This document shows positions 1-9,670 of a DNA stretch of 64,000 nucleotides, one piece after another. The notes under the pieces were generated by a model. The model worked only from the letters and a program-made list of their open reading frames with translations. It had not been told where the DNA came from and searched no databases. The translations under genes and the position numbers were made by a program. Source of the stretch: Tritrichomonas musculus (lineage: Eukaryota > Parabasalia > Tritrichomonadida > Tritrichomonadidae). The stretch covers positions 1,054,001 to 1,118,000 of the forward strand of contig JAPFFF010000041.1 of the NCBI GenBank assembly GCA_039105265.1. Reading direction: 5' to 3'. Position 1 is the first letter of the stretch. Each line of letters begins with the position of its first letter.

Positions 1-1333
1 GTGTGTTTGGATAAGCTTGCTCGTTCAATTGATCATTTAAAGGTGCATTTTTCACCACTTTGTACCTCATATTAAACAGGTGAACGCTAGACCACTTGAT
101 ATTCTCATATGACCAATAAATCTGGATCAAGAGATCATACAAAATTTTTGTCTTTGCTTCTCTGCTCAAATATTCATCGTTCTGAATCCTTTTAGACATC
201 AATTTCTCGATATTTTCGTTAATTTTCTCGAAGAAAACCTTGTTTTCTTGATCTTTTTTGATGAAAACGTCGTTATATTGGCCAATGAACTCTTTGCTTA
301 TGTCATCCATCTTCTTCAGGTATGGATCATCCTCCTGTCTGTAATATTGGCATTGAAAGTGTGTGTTTGGATGGTTGCTCCACGCTCTCAAGCACATCCA
401 GCAGAATTCATGCTTGCATTTGTAGCATCTCATGAAGTAGCATCCGCCATTTTTCTCTATTATCGCATTGCAACTGGGGCAGATCTTGCAGTTTGGACCA
501 AGAAGTCTCTTGTTCATTTTTTCATCGCCTGTCACGTTGAGCCAGAATGACTTCTCGACACAATTTGCAGGCACATGAGATGGCTCATTGCACAATAGGC
601 AAAATTCATGACCACATGAGCATGTAAGAACGTTGCATAGACCAGTTGAGAGTACATTTACTGTCCTTGAGCATTTAGGTGATGGACAAACAGTCAATGT
701 ATTTGCCAATGAAACTGTCGATTCCATTAAAAAACGTAAAAAGTCGTTATAAACTTTTTTCCCACAAATTTGTTCAACTGAATTTGGAGGTATTTTGCGT
801 TTGCAACCGCTACGTTGGCAGTTAATGAGGTGTTGTCCTGATGACATGTTGTATTTGACGTGATCTCGCCAACAATTTGAACAAAATGAGTGCCCACAAG
901 GAAGACACCACATATCGCTGGCTGGGTAACTGTCATAGCATACTTCACACTCGTATTCGGCGTTCGGATCTCCAACTGGATGTTTGAGGGAGGGATCATC
1001 ATTCGCATTTTCAAATTGGATACCAATTGTTGAAAGCATTGAGTCGTACATCATTGCCCAATTCTCATAGACCAAATATGTGTTCCAGTTTTGGCTTTCG
1101 AGGATCATAAATGCAACCAATGGATGAATATTCAATTTTTCAGAAATAGCCTTGCAATCAGTCATAAGAGAATCAAAAATTTGGTCATCATCAATAACGT
1201 TCGAAAAAATGTTTTGTTGCTGAATTGGAACTGATTCTTTATTAAGATTAATTGAGATAAAAAAATCTGTATCATCATCTAACAAAGAGCAAACGCCATA
1301 CTTATCGAATTCCTGGTATGTATTGGTTAACAT
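1..1333 (-). CDS. RBR-type (Ariadne-like) E3 ubiquitin ligase, C-terminus off window
   Basis: The reading frame is open from an ATG at 1333 to the left edge, giving 444 codons without a stop. Residues about 129-177 form RING1 (CEVCYDSYP ... CLPCGHSFCSNC). Residues about 216-258 form the IBR (CPSPKC ... CSCGHEFCLLC). Residues about 285-314 form RING2 (CPSCNAIIEKNGGC ... CKHEFCWMC), and the catalytic cysteine is expected near residue 298 in GGC. A helical Ariadne-like tail follows. RBR ligases take ubiquitin from an E2 onto the RING2 cysteine and pass it to a substrate. The substrate here is unknown. The N-terminal 125 residues resemble nothing I recognise. The frame is uninterrupted and the zinc ligands look complete, so the gene is probably functional. 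It is a host gene, lying about 1 kb from the left end of Maverick element 1. Confidence 0.9.
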   Translation of the reverse strand, partial: MLTNTYQEFDKYGVCSLLDDDTDFFISINLNKESVPIQQQNIFSNVIDDDQIFDSLMTDCKAISEKLNIHPLVAFMILESQNWNTYLVYENWAMMYDSMLSTIGIQFENANDDPSLKHPVGDPNAEYECEVCYDSYPASDMWCLPCGHSFCSNCWRDHVKYNMSSGQHLINCQRSGCKRKIPPNSVEQICGKKVYNDFLRFLMESTVSLANTLTVCPSPKCSRTVNVLSTGLCNVLTCSCGHEFCLLCNEPSHVPANCVEKSFWLNVTGDEKMNKRLLGPNCKICPSCNAIIEKNGGCYFMRCYKCKHEFCWMCLRAWSNHPNTHFQCQYYRQEDDPYLKKMDDISKEFIGQYNDVFIKKDQENKVFFEKINENIEKLMSKRIQNDEYLSREAKTKILYDLLIQIYWSYENIKWSSVHLFNMRYKVVKNAPLNDQLNEQAYPNT

Positions 1334-2314
1334 TAAAATAAAATCTTTAAAATTTTTAATTTTTTCCACTTTCAAAATTTTCCGGAAAATTTTAAATTTA
1401 AAGTTTTCCAGAGAATGCCAAAAAAATATTATCAAAGCATTATTGATGCCAATTGAAACAAATCCAAAATCTATTAATTTCATATTTCATTCTGAATCAA
1501 TCATCAAGTTATTGACTTTAAATGATTCAATTAATTTAAACTTAGTTTTTTTTTAATTTTCAAATTTCAGAGTAGCTACAACGAAATTTTTTGGACAAGT
1601 CCTCTCAAAAAGTGGACTGTCAAATTGATTTTTCTCATTGGTAAGAAGGTTTTATGATTTTATAATAACATAATATAAAACTTTATTTTGAGAGTTTGCA
1701 CTTTTTAAATAAAAGATTAAAATTCCTTGGAAAAATGTATAAATTCACGATGCTAAAAATGTGCATGCGGTCATCCTTTATTTGGTAAAAATATAAAATT
1801 AATTATAAATAAATAAATATCAAATATATGAGAATAATTCCTTGGTCGCGTTAAGCATAATTTTAATTTTATTCATGAAAAAATGTGAAAAATTTTGGAA
1901 CAAAACAAAACATAGAATTCTTTCTTTTTAATTATCTTTTTGAATTGGATTTGAATTATTAAATGAAAGATTTCCAACCTAGTGAATCTGCAAGTTCTTA
2001 ACTATTTCATGAATCCAGCTTTAAACCTAAAGAAATCCAAAAATAATCAATCCAAATTCATATTATAATTATCTATAAAATTTAAATTAATATCATGAAT
2101 AATCATTTTTACATATATTTAACTATTTTTCAGTCTATTATAAAAAGGATCCTTTCATTGGAACCTTGCTTTTAATAAAAAAAATACTAATAACCAACAA
2201 AAAAGTTTACAATTTATAATTATTTAGCATGCACTATATTAAATATAAATAAACAACTCATTGCAACATATATTTTATTATTTACTTTCCGAAATAATAA
2301 ATACAACCATCAAT
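1334..2314. other. AT-rich intergenic stretch
   Basis: Between the RBR gene start and the left end of Maverick 1 the sequence is very AT-rich, with homopolymer runs and short frames only. I see no convincing gene, RNA or clear initiator element. The longest frame (about 77 codons near 1323-1556) is low-complexity. Confidence 0.6.
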
Positions 2315-2555
2315 AGTATTTGGAGTGATGTCTGGCTTACAGCCAAACATCCCTCCAAACCCCGTAGCCCATTCATTTTTTCGTCACAGTTGTAAAATTC
2401 GCGTTTTTGGATAACTTCCCAGATACTCTACTGCCCGCACTATGCTTTCGTTAAAAACACCTGTTTTTTATTAACAACGAACTTTTCACTCAGGACATTT
2501 ACGTTTCATTCAATTTCACGACAAAATCATTTTTTGCCACTTCAATGTCGCCGTC
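2315..2555. repeat. Left terminal inverted repeat of Maverick 1
   Basis: This 241-bp arm is the reverse complement of 22798-23038 with about four mismatches. The pairing extends seven bases further out (CATCAAT at 2308-2314, ATTGATG at 23039-23045). In protein-primed elements the terminal repeat holds the replication origin. Confidence 0.95.
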
Positions 2556-2577
2556 CATTTTATACGGAAAAAAATTA

Positions 2578-3204
2578 TCAATCAGTTTGTTCTGCTAGGT
2601 ATGACATAAGATATATAATATTGTCGTAACTGGTATTCTCTCCTGTTATCTCTAATAGCCTTTTAACTTCATTTAGCCATTCTTGACTGACACTCACAAG
2701 GCTGTTTTGTTGGTACGTATATGTACCGTTTTTATCCCATGCAAGTTTCTTTAGTTCATTCATGGCATTACAATGCTCTTTTGTTTCATTTTTATGCTTT
2801 TCTTCTTGCTCTTTCTTTTCCCTTTCGTATTCTTTCTTCCTATTATTTCTGGCCTGTTCAAGCTTTTCTATCATTTCCTTTGCGCCTCCTGTAAGATTAC
2901 TTTCAAGATAATTCATCACAATAAGTTCTTGCCCGATACCACAAGTACGCACATAGTTAGTTTTTGTTCCATAAAGGTATTCGTAAAGTACTTTTCTTAT
3001 CTCTTCTATCTCTTCATCTATCTTCATTAATATCTCTCTATGGCCTATCTGGCATCTCTTGTATATATCTAAATATCTTTCATGTCTAACATATTCACAT
3101 ACATAATAGCTATATTCGATTGGTAAGAAATCGGGTGATGAGAGTTCGTTTAATGGTTTTGCTGGAATAAACTTTTCTGATTGGCTTGAAGTGGCTGTTG
3201 ACAT
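2578..3204 (-). CDS. Maverick 1 coiled-coil protein of unknown function
   Basis: This 208-residue protein is encoded just inside the left terminal repeat and transcribed towards it. Residues about 105-150 are rich in K and E (KKEYEREKKEQEEKHKNE) and should form a coiled coil. There is no signal peptide or membrane segment. TTTTACCC at 3220-3227 is the reverse of the GGGTAAAA motif found before other genes of this element, so the promoter is probably there. I know no family for it. Its terminal position matches the small accessory genes often found at Polinton ends. Confidence 0.7.
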   Translation of the reverse strand: MSTATSSQSEKFIPAKPLNELSSPDFLPIEYSYYVCEYVRHERYLDIYKRCQIGHREILMKIDEEIEEIRKVLYEYLYGTKTNYVRTCGIGQELIVMNYLESNLTGGAKEMIEKLEQARNNRKKEYEREKKEQEEKHKNETKEHCNAMNELKKLAWDKNGTYTYQQNSLVSVSQEWLNEVKRLLEITGENTSYDNIIYLMSYLAEQTD

Positions 3205-3528
3205 TTCTGTAGTGCTCCCTTTTACCCAAGTAAAAATAAATTATTCGTGTTTGAGATATAGCGTTTTTCTGGCGCATACATTACTAACATTCACATATCA
3301 CTTCCTAGCCATTCATGCTATTTCTATACGCTACTTTTCTGTTTCTTCACTGAGATATATACAAAGCAAATCCATCGAGGAAAGCGTTAATCTGTTTGGA
3401 CATGATAGTGAGCGGAGCGCAGCGCAGCGAGCGGTTTTGTCCGCAGGACAAAAATCATTCCAAATATTAATGATGCTCGAATAATTTCCTTTTGCTGCCA
3501 GGGATAATTGCATTTTCGTTACAGGAAA
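3205..3528. promoter_or_regulatory. Divergent intergenic region with GC-rich repeat and hairpin
   Basis: The region separates a minus gene from the plus-strand virion operon. It contains a GC-rich stretch of AGCG/GAGCG repeats (about 3411-3434). A perfect 8-bp hairpin follows: TTTTGTCC at 3435-3442, loop GCA, GGACAAAA at 3446-3453. A TTTTACCC promoter-like motif for the minus gene lies at 3220-3227. No gene is evident. Confidence 0.5.
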
Positions 3529-4968
3529 ATGTCACTGTTCAATAAAATAAAATCTCTAGGGTCTGAAACAGTAACGAGAATACTGAGATACATAAGAGAA
3601 CACGTTTCGGTATATATGGATGACTATGCAGGAGATGTCAGGGAATCAACTAGGTACCTCGAAAATGTGAAGCGTGTAACAGACTTCTTAGCTACATACA
3701 ACTTCAATAGTGATGAAGTAACGACAAACAATATATTTGATTTTCTGTATAACTTAGTAGAAGAAACATTCGAGGATGTAATAAAGCCAACAACGCCTAA
3801 TCAGAGAAGCAGTGTTGTTCCATTCAACTTATCGTCAGATTCCGACGATGATGAAAATGTAAACACCGAAAATAATATTTTATCTGGTGATAAAAGGCAA
3901 ACGCAAATGGACCAACAAAGACAACATCCACTCTTTCTCAATACCGACCGCATGAATGAATTCAGACAGGGTTTAGAAGAAACAGGTGTTGACCATAGAG
4001 ACTTGAATGACAGTATTGACGCTATTAACTACTTTAGGCAACATCCAATACCACGTAGAGTGAAACCAAAAAAGCAACCATACGGAGCCCAAATGGATAG
4101 AATCGCTCCAGCCGTTCTTAGTGGCAAACAGGACATCAGGAGAATCAACAATGCACAAAGTGTTGTAGGTGCGCAAAGATGGGTAGATAAACATGGATTT
4201 AGCGATATCTATCATGTAACCGGTGATGATGAAGATGGAGATGGAATAGCAGATGTTATTGTTAGGGAAAGAGAAACAGATAGACCTATCATAGTTAACG
4301 GTTATACTACCGTCGACAGCACATATCCATATAGATATAAATATTACTCTGCTTACCCAACAGAAGAAGAAAGAAAAGAATATGGTAAGGGATTCAAAGG
4401 CTTCGTTAATGATATGTACAACCCTGAATATGATGAGAGAGGTGTTCGACTATTACGTAATAGAAATGAACAAGGCGCGCAATTCGCAGCCGCAGTTGAA
4501 CACGCAGGTTACACTAAAGTATTACAACCACACAACAAAACAGTCTTCCAGGTATTTACAAGTAAAATCATTAATCCAATTTATAAAGGCTTCAGATCAG
4601 CCAATAATGGAACATATCCAGGTAATAAGAAACTGGCTAAAGTTGCATCTAACGTCTGGGAGAAGGCATTTGTAGCAACAGCAATGGTAAGAGTATACGG
4701 GGAAGAGGTGCTTAGTGTTGATGAAGGAATGTGGAAGAAATTGAAGTCAAAGAGAGAAGTAAGAGCAGCCACAGATGCATTTGCAAGCCCATATCTTACA
4801 GGTAATGTCTGGGAGAAAATCATTTCTTTCATTCCTGTCTATATTGAAGCAGAAGGGTTCAATATGTCGCCAACAGAAGTAGTTCAGATAACAAATGCAT
4901 TCAGAAGAGCAGCAGGTATACAAGAAGAGCAACTACCAGGTAATCAACCAGAAGCACCACCACAGTAA
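3529..4968 (+). CDS. Maverick 1 structural-type protein of unknown function, upstream of ATPase
   Basis: The protein has 479 residues from the first ATG at 3529. A longer frame reaches 3508 but only with a TTG. The N-terminal 90 residues look helical. Residues about 105-145 are acidic and Asn/Asp-rich. The C-terminal third is well ordered and ends in a Pro/Gln tail. It sits 35 bases ahead of the packaging ATPase on the same strand, in the position where element 2 carries its 204-residue basic/acidic protein, but I cannot show homology between the two. It lacks protease, helicase or polymerase motifs. A minor virion or scaffold role is a guess from its place in the virion gene block. Confidence 0.75.
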   Translation: MSLFNKIKSLGSETVTRILRYIREHVSVYMDDYAGDVRESTRYLENVKRVTDFLATYNFNSDEVTTNNIFDFLYNLVEETFEDVIKPTTPNQRSSVVPFNLSSDSDDDENVNTENNILSGDKRQTQMDQQRQHPLFLNTDRMNEFRQGLEETGVDHRDLNDSIDAINYFRQHPIPRRVKPKKQPYGAQMDRIAPAVLSGKQDIRRINNAQSVVGAQRWVDKHGFSDIYHVTGDDEDGDGIADVIVRERETDRPIIVNGYTTVDSTYPYRYKYYSAYPTEEERKEYGKGFKGFVNDMYNPEYDERGVRLLRNRNEQGAQFAAAVEHAGYTKVLQPHNKTVFQVFTSKIINPIYKGFRSANNGTYPGNKKLAKVASNVWEKAFVATAMVRVYGEEVLSVDEGMWKKLKSKREVRAATDAFASPYLTGNVWEKIISFIPVYIEAEGFNMSPTEVVQITNAFRRAAGIQEEQLPGNQPEAPPQ

Positions 4969-4996
4969 AAATAAGGCAATATTTATTTTTATATCA

Positions 4997-5004
4997 GGGT
5001 AAAA
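4997..5004 (+). promoter_or_regulatory. GGNTAAAA start-proximal motif (example before ATPase)
   Basis: GGGTAAAA abuts the ATPase ATG, after a T-rich stretch. The same motif lies at 17390-17397 (PolB), 6467-6474 (GGTTAAAA, tiny membrane protein), 16355-16362 (GGCTAAAA, MAFGS protein) and, on the minus strand, 3227-3220. It is probably an element-specific promoter or leader signal. Confidence 0.5.
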
Positions 5005-6116
5005 TGAATGATAACGATTACGCTTCTAGTGATGATGATATATACGGTAATAAAGCATTTGGTGAATCCGACTTTGATTCAGATAATGATAACAATAGAG
5101 CACGCTCCGAAGGATATTTAACTGATAACACCAAGAAAAAGAAACGAAAGCCAGTATTGGCCCGACCAGGAATCAATAAAGAATATAAAAGGATGGGCGG
5201 TATAAATCAATACAGGCAATACATAAACGACTATATAGATAAGGCAATGCAAGGGCTTGTGTCTATGGATGACTTCGACAGCAGAATTAATCTGAACGAA
5301 ATAAATAACATCGTAGCGAATACACTAAAGGACCATCAAGAAGAAATGTCAGGTGCATTCATTGCTCCCATCCATCCATCGGTAAATATTAAATACAATT
5401 CCGTTAATGTTATCGTAGGTAAACAGAATATGGGTAAGACAGTAATTGCCCTACAGGAAATCATTAAGATATCTCTTTTATACACACATCATTTGCTCGT
5501 TTATGTCACTAAAGATGGAGAAGAAAATGACCGTAGCTGGAGAGCATTAAGAGACCTTTTCAGCCCAACATTGCCTTACGTAACAATTGCTGAGGCCGAT
5601 GCAGAGAATTACATCAGGAATCTTATCGGAGCGAAAAACTTATACTATAAGATAAAGCATGAGGAAACTACAGAGCAGCAGGAAGGTGAACGAATACAGC
5701 AGATGAAAGAGCTCCTTCATGTGAATAATTATTCAGCAGAATTCTTGCATACTCTTGTGCTCTTCGATGATATCAGTAACAGCAAGTTATTCTCCAACGA
5801 GGAATCTTTTTTCAGCCAAGCAATAAAGCGGTGCAGGCATACGAACATGTCTTATTTCTTATTGATTCAGGGATGGAAAGGATTGAAACCACATGTGAAG
5901 AATGAGATTACATCATTGTTCATCTTTCCTTGCTTCAACGACCAACAGTTAAGGTATATATATTCACAGGCCGCATCGAATCTATCATGGGAAGACTTTA
6001 ATTACTATTACAAGCTCATGGTAGACTATAAACGGAGACATCCAGATTCCTATCCGGCTCTTTGTGTGCAGGTAACAGACGGTGGAGAAACAAACATTAT
6101 AGGAGGACAAAAATAA
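5004..6116 (+). CDS. Maverick 1 FtsK/HerA-type genome-packaging ATPase
   Basis: This 370-residue P-loop ATPase is expected to pump the element's DNA into a capsid. Walker A is GKQNMGKT at residues 139-146 and Walker B is LVLFDDIS with the Asp pair at 255-256. The conserved block ALIQGWKG-like (here LLIQGWKGLKPHVKNE) follows at about 287-302. The first 60 residues are acidic, then a basic KKKKRK patch at 44-48 could be a nuclear signal. It matches the element 2 ATPase along its length (for example HHLLVYVTKDGEENDRSW against HHLLVYITKDGEENDKSW). The frame looks whole. Packaging ATPases of this A32-like class are hallmark genes of Polintons and related double-jelly-roll viruses. Confidence 0.9.
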   Translation: MNDNDYASSDDDIYGNKAFGESDFDSDNDNNRARSEGYLTDNTKKKKRKPVLARPGINKEYKRMGGINQYRQYINDYIDKAMQGLVSMDDFDSRINLNEINNIVANTLKDHQEEMSGAFIAPIHPSVNIKYNSVNVIVGKQNMGKTVIALQEIIKISLLYTHHLLVYVTKDGEENDRSWRALRDLFSPTLPYVTIAEADAENYIRNLIGAKNLYYKIKHEETTEQQEGERIQQMKELLHVNNYSAEFLHTLVLFDDISNSKLFSNEESFFSQAIKRCRHTNMSYFLLIQGWKGLKPHVKNEITSLFIFPCFNDQQLRYIYSQAASNLSWEDFNYYYKLMVDYKRRHPDSYPALCVQVTDGGETNIIGGQK

Positions 6117-6117
6117 C

Positions 6118-6429
6118 TTATTGCTGCTCTCCATTGACAACCTTAATGATTTCACCAATAGCTTTCTTTATCTGGTCTATATCGCTCCTCAATTGCTCGA
6201 TTTGTGTTTCTACATAGTTTTCTTCTTCTGGCTCTTTCATCTTCTTCAGCATCAGCACTCCTTTTATCTTCGTTATACGGTATCCTTCTATGTGATACAT
6301 CTTGTTGAGCTTATGTGTCGTTAATGCATCTACCGATTCTTTATTTTTGTTGTACCATAAATTGAACTCATCCGGTGAACGAAATTCTTTGTTCGGGTGT
6401 GTTATGGGCTCTATTATTTTCAGGTTCAT
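6118..6429 (-). CDS. Maverick 1 small conserved virion-block protein (KLN/GYR motif)
   Basis: This 103-residue protein runs convergently with the ATPase, one base from its stop. Residues about 36-62 carry DALTTHKLNKMY and GYRITKIKGVLMLK, which are almost identical in the element 2 homologue at 48010-48522. The C-terminus is a short coiled coil. Strong conservation at the same place and strand in two divergent elements argues for an essential virion or packaging role. The family itself is unknown to me. Confidence 0.8.
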   Translation of the reverse strand: MNLKIIEPITHPNKEFRSPDEFNLWYNKNKESVDALTTHKLNKMYHIEGYRITKIKGVLMLKKMKEPEEENYVETQIEQLRSDIDQIKKAIGEIIKVVNGEQQ

Positions 6430-6473
6430 GCTATTTAATGATGAATAAAAATCTCTATTTTGTTTCGGTTAAA

Positions 6474-6602
6474 ATGAATCTTACTGATTTCTTTCTAGCC
6501 TGTTTGACCGTAATTGAATTCGTTAATCTATTATTAAAGCTATCTGAACTGGCTCCCGACCCGCCTCTCACTGAAGAAATGCGATGCAAACTCTACAGCT
6601 AA
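6474..6602 (+). CDS. Tiny single-pass membrane protein, conserved in both elements
   Basis: The protein is 42 residues long. The start is chosen at 6474 because GGTTAAAA abuts it and because the element 2 counterpart (48559-48693, 44 residues) begins at the same point. Residues about 4-22 are hydrophobic (FFLACLTVIEFVNLLL). The tail carries a Pro-rich acidic patch and ends KLYS, against KMYS in the homologue. It lies between the KLN/GYR gene and the MAFGS gene in both elements. A membrane-anchored minor virion protein is likely, by analogy with small membrane proteins of other capsid-bearing elements, but the function is not known. Confidence 0.7.
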   Translation: MNLTDFFLACLTVIEFVNLLLKLSELAPDPPLTEEMRCKLYS

Positions 6603-6630
6603 CACCCAGGCAAAAATATCTTAGTAGTCA

Positions 6631-6870
6631 TTAAGGAATGTTACCTGCATTGCCGCCAATCATATTTTTACCGCTTAATTTATTGTTGACTTTACCGGCA
6701 ACATCACCAACTTTTCCGATTATATCTCCAACTGGGCCTCCAATTATGTCTTTAGCTATGGGCGCTACTTTATTGACCAATTCTGCACCTTTCTTCAGTA
6801 CTGGTAAGGCCTTTCCGATGATATTCTTTGCCCCTTTAACGATATTCTTGAACCAACTTCCAAACGCCAT
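6631..6870 (-). CDS. Amphipathic MAFGS protein, possible pVI/pX-like minor capsid protein
   Basis: This 79-residue minus-strand protein begins MAFGSWFKNIVKGAKN. It is made of amphipathic, Gly/Val/Lys-rich segments (GGPVGDIIGKVGDVAGKVN). It has close relatives at 16362-16583 in the same element and at 48702-49013 in element 2, all beginning MAFGS. A short basic amphipathic helix followed by Gly-rich stretches, encoded next to the major capsid gene, recalls membrane-active minor capsid proteins such as adenovirus pVI. That parallel is inference and no sequence homology is claimed. T-rich ATTTTT lies about 25-30 bases before its start on the minus strand. Confidence 0.75.
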   Translation of the reverse strand: MAFGSWFKNIVKGAKNIIGKALPVLKKGAELVNKVAPIAKDIIGGPVGDIIGKVGDVAGKVNNKLSGKNMIGGNAGNIP

Positions 6871-6955
6871 CTGTGTGTTTTCATGAGAGAGAAAAATCTA
6901 TATTACGCTTTTATTATCCGTTAATTTTGTTTTTTATTGATAACCAAAAGAGTAC

Positions 6956-8847
6956 ATGACATACCAAAACGCTCAAGCTAAGAACACAGGTAACAATGAA
7001 GGAGACGTTCTTTCTTTCTTCCAGAATAAGATGCGTAATCTGATACAACGCAACGGTGGGGATAATTCATTTTCGTTTGTGATGGAAGAGTTTACCAATA
7101 AGGATGCACCAATGCCAGTAGGAACAAAAACGAGAATAAAATTGACCCATACAGGCCATACAATAACACAAATAGAGAAATCATTCAGCACCATCCTTCT
7201 GGACTTTAGCATTAAGTTATCAGAAAAGATTGACGTTTCTGCAGACACTAACAGCATAATGAAATTATTTGTATATTCAAGAACGCGGTAGAGTTCTATG
7301 AAGACTGTAGATTCTGGATTAACGGCAAACTATTAGATTCATACAGGCAAGATGAATTACAGCGCGAATCTTTCGCCTATAACAGCATTAAACCAAGAGA
7401 CGCTAAAGCAACATCCAAGTTCTCTCACAGCACCTGGGAAAATGTATCACAATATAGCCCATCAGTCTGTGGCTGTTACGTAGACCTCAAAGATATTGCT
7501 GACGGGCAAATACATAAGCTTACTATAGAATTGACCATTCCATTTATCGACCAGCTTGCATTACAGGCTTGGCAATTGTACCCTAATGCCATTTGCGGTG
7601 AAATAGAGGAAGAAGTAAAGACATCATTAAGAGCAATGGTATGGGCACAAGTTAATCCTAATATCGTCAAGGAAACATTACAGTTCCTAGAGGATAAAGA
7701 AATAGATGAACAAATGCCAGCAGTAATACCAATAACAAGGAAGTTCACTCAGGTTGGCCTTCCATCTTCAATCGTTACGCACTATTCAGGCTCGCCAGCA
7801 CCAACACAAAAGCTGCATATCGAATACCAACGTTACAAAGGCGTAAATGTATACGATGACGACGTACTAGAGCACCCAACAATAGATTTCGGTTATACCG
7901 ATGATGAATACGATAAATATGGTGTAACAAAGGAAGACAGTAATAAAGCAGTATTCGCAGAGCTCATTGCTGCAGGTAATCCTGATAAACCATTAGATGC
8001 AGGCGATACAGTAAAAATAATCAAGAGTGAATTAAAGGGTGCACTACTTGTTTCATCGAAGAAAGCAGACAACATTAACCTTAAGGTCGGTAAAGTTGTG
8101 TTAGATGTTGTTGGTGGAACTATACAATTAGGCCGAAGCAATCTTGCTGGATTCGGGCTCAAACCAGATGTATATAAAGGCCTCGTCAGAGAACTGCAAA
8201 CACCATTATTGATACCATCACAGGAACTCACAAGAGAAATATTTGAGGGCACAGCAAAGGTAAACGGATTAGAAATCAGTAAGAGCATTCCATTACGCAA
8301 CGCTACGAATATAACAATGATGTTCCCTAAGAGCCCTGCAGATATAACATGCTTCGAGAATATAATGTACCAGAATGTGCAATTGGTGGTTAATAAGAGA
8401 ACTTATCCGGATACAGAATTCCAGAGTACCTGTGGAGCTCGCTTCTACCAACATCAATTAATCGCTAACGAATTAGATGGAGCATTAGAGGCAACGCAAG
8501 AGTTCGAAGACAGCTTTACTCAACCGCTAAACGACCCTGTTACCGGTAAGAGATACACTAACTGCAGAAGTGACGGAACATCATTTGGTATTAACTTCCA
8601 GCTCGAACGAAGCAATGCAGGCTACGTCTTTGATGGCATTGACACAGGCAGTAATTCCATTACAGTAACCTTCAGAGGCCAACCATTATATCGCGGTATG
8701 GATGATACATATTTCATTCCAGTACCTGAATTGCCACAAATCCACCCACCAAGCCCAGAAGCATGGATTTGCTCTGATACTTACTTTACCTGGTCTGTAA
8801 ATGGTGTCGATTATTATCCAGCAGGTGTTCCATCCGGGTACGAATGA
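6956..8847 (+). pseudogene. Maverick 1 major capsid protein locus (double jelly-roll type)
   Basis: The locus codes for the Maverick major capsid protein, recognised from long matches to the two capsid genes of element 2. These are the N-terminal TYxNAQ...NEGDVLxFF block, RNATNITMMFPKS, ANELDG, FGINFQLERSNAGYVFDGIDTGS and the C-terminal WICSDTYFTWSV...GYE. Double jelly-roll fold is the established fold for Polinton capsid proteins and would build a pseudo-hexagonal icosahedral shell. The locus looks broken, about once. Upstream are a T-tract and the divergent MAFGS gene. Downstream are the two small genes that follow the capsid gene in this element. Confidence 0.85.
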
Positions 8848-8859
8848 GCTTTAGCGAAT

Positions 8860-8883
8860 GCGGTGAGTCTCTACGAGCCGAGT
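8860..8883. repeat. GC-rich 24-bp motif after capsid locus, repeated at 15955-15979
   Basis: GCGGTGAGTCTCT then ACGAGCC is found here between genes and again, with an extra base and one change, inside the minus-strand gene at 15625-16320. Both copies are more GC-rich than their surroundings. The role is unknown. Confidence 0.5.
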
Positions 8884-8928
8884 AAGAGTGAATGAATACA
8901 ATTGATTTCATTTAAGCGAATTTAATTC

Positions 8929-9309
8929 ATGTCAGTAACGAAATTTGTTGAGTACATCAAGAAGACAAAAAGGCTCAACGTAAATGAAGCAACATTGTAC
9001 TTCCAGGCCAAAGATACATTCACTAACAGGTTCGGCAATGCATGCATCAAGCCTGTATACATAATCCTACAAGGTTACGCCGACAAGAAATACATTACAC
9101 ACGAAACGATAATAAACGATTTAGGTGGATTAATAATAACATTCACTGAGAGCAAAACGAAAACATTACCACCAACCAATGAGGATAATCTTTACACGAT
9201 GACAATAGAGTTCACACAGAAGATGTATAATGGAATACAGTACTACCCAGTAAAGGTCAGTAAAGAGCCTGAGAATGACACAGAAGTAACAAAACAGATA
9301 ATACAGTAA
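8929..9309 (+). CDS. Maverick 1 small protein after capsid gene
   Basis: This 126-residue protein looks mostly beta (YIILQGYAD, LIITFTESK, YTMTIEFT). It has no membrane segment and no recognisable motif. It lies between the capsid locus and the 110-residue conserved capsid-associated gene, 28 bases ahead of the latter. I find no separate counterpart in element 2, where the following gene is longer at its N-terminus. It could be a minor capsid or cement protein. Confidence 0.65.
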   Translation: MSVTKFVEYIKKTKRLNVNEATLYFQAKDTFTNRFGNACIKPVYIILQGYADKKYITHETIINDLGGLIITFTESKTKTLPPTNEDNLYTMTIEFTQKMYNGIQYYPVKVSKEPENDTEVTKQIIQ

Positions 9310-9337
9310 CGCCGTAAACAATTTTTTTATTGCACAA

Positions 9338-9670
9338 ATGGTAAAAACATACTTTATCACTAAAGCAAACAATAACGAACTACCACTAGAGTTCTGCAAT
9401 TCACTTAACCAGAGATACATCTCATTTCAGTACTGCAGAGCTACATGTGAAGGATACCTGGATGGCGAAACAGAAGTTCATTGCAGTTTCATTCAGAGAG
9501 ACAATTACTGCTATAGTTTAGTGTGGTACGCTAATCTTTTACCACCAGATGATAACAGAAAATATGAATATATAGGCACTAAAAGGAACTTTAGAGTGTG
9601 GTTTACTGACCCGAACGGGAAAGAGATAACGCCCGATAATTTTACTTTATTCCTGAAGTTAGAGTTTTGA
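9338..9670 (+). CDS. Maverick 1 capsid-associated beta protein, candidate penton/minor capsid protein
   Basis: The protein has 110 residues. It matches the C-terminal two thirds of the element 2 protein at 52816-53310: ISFQYCRATCEG/IIFQYCRCTVDG, DDNRKY, VWFTD and FLKL near the end. It is beta-rich and encoded directly after the capsid gene, where Polintons usually carry the single jelly-roll penton protein. The penton assignment is therefore inference from position. A T-tract (ATTTTTTTATTG) precedes the ATG. Its stop codon lies within the target duplication of the hAT-like insertion that follows at 9674. Confidence 0.7.
   Translation: MVKTYFITKANNNELPLEFCNSLNQRYISFQYCRATCEGYLDGETEVHCSFIQRDNYCYSLVWYANLLPPDDNRKYEYIGTKRNFRVWFTDPNGKEITPDNFTLFLKLEF

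Noticed and set aside
727-1026. Open minus frame of 99 codons
   Set aside because: It is a shadow of the RBR ligase, whose true frame carries the zinc-binding cysteines.
1323-1556. 77-codon plus frame beside the RBR start
   Set aside because: Low-complexity Lys/Ile/Phe sequence, no leader signal, overlaps the RBR start.
2308-2314. ATCAAT as a 6-bp target duplication of Maverick 1
   Set aside because: The right flank carries ATTGAT, the inverse and not a direct copy.
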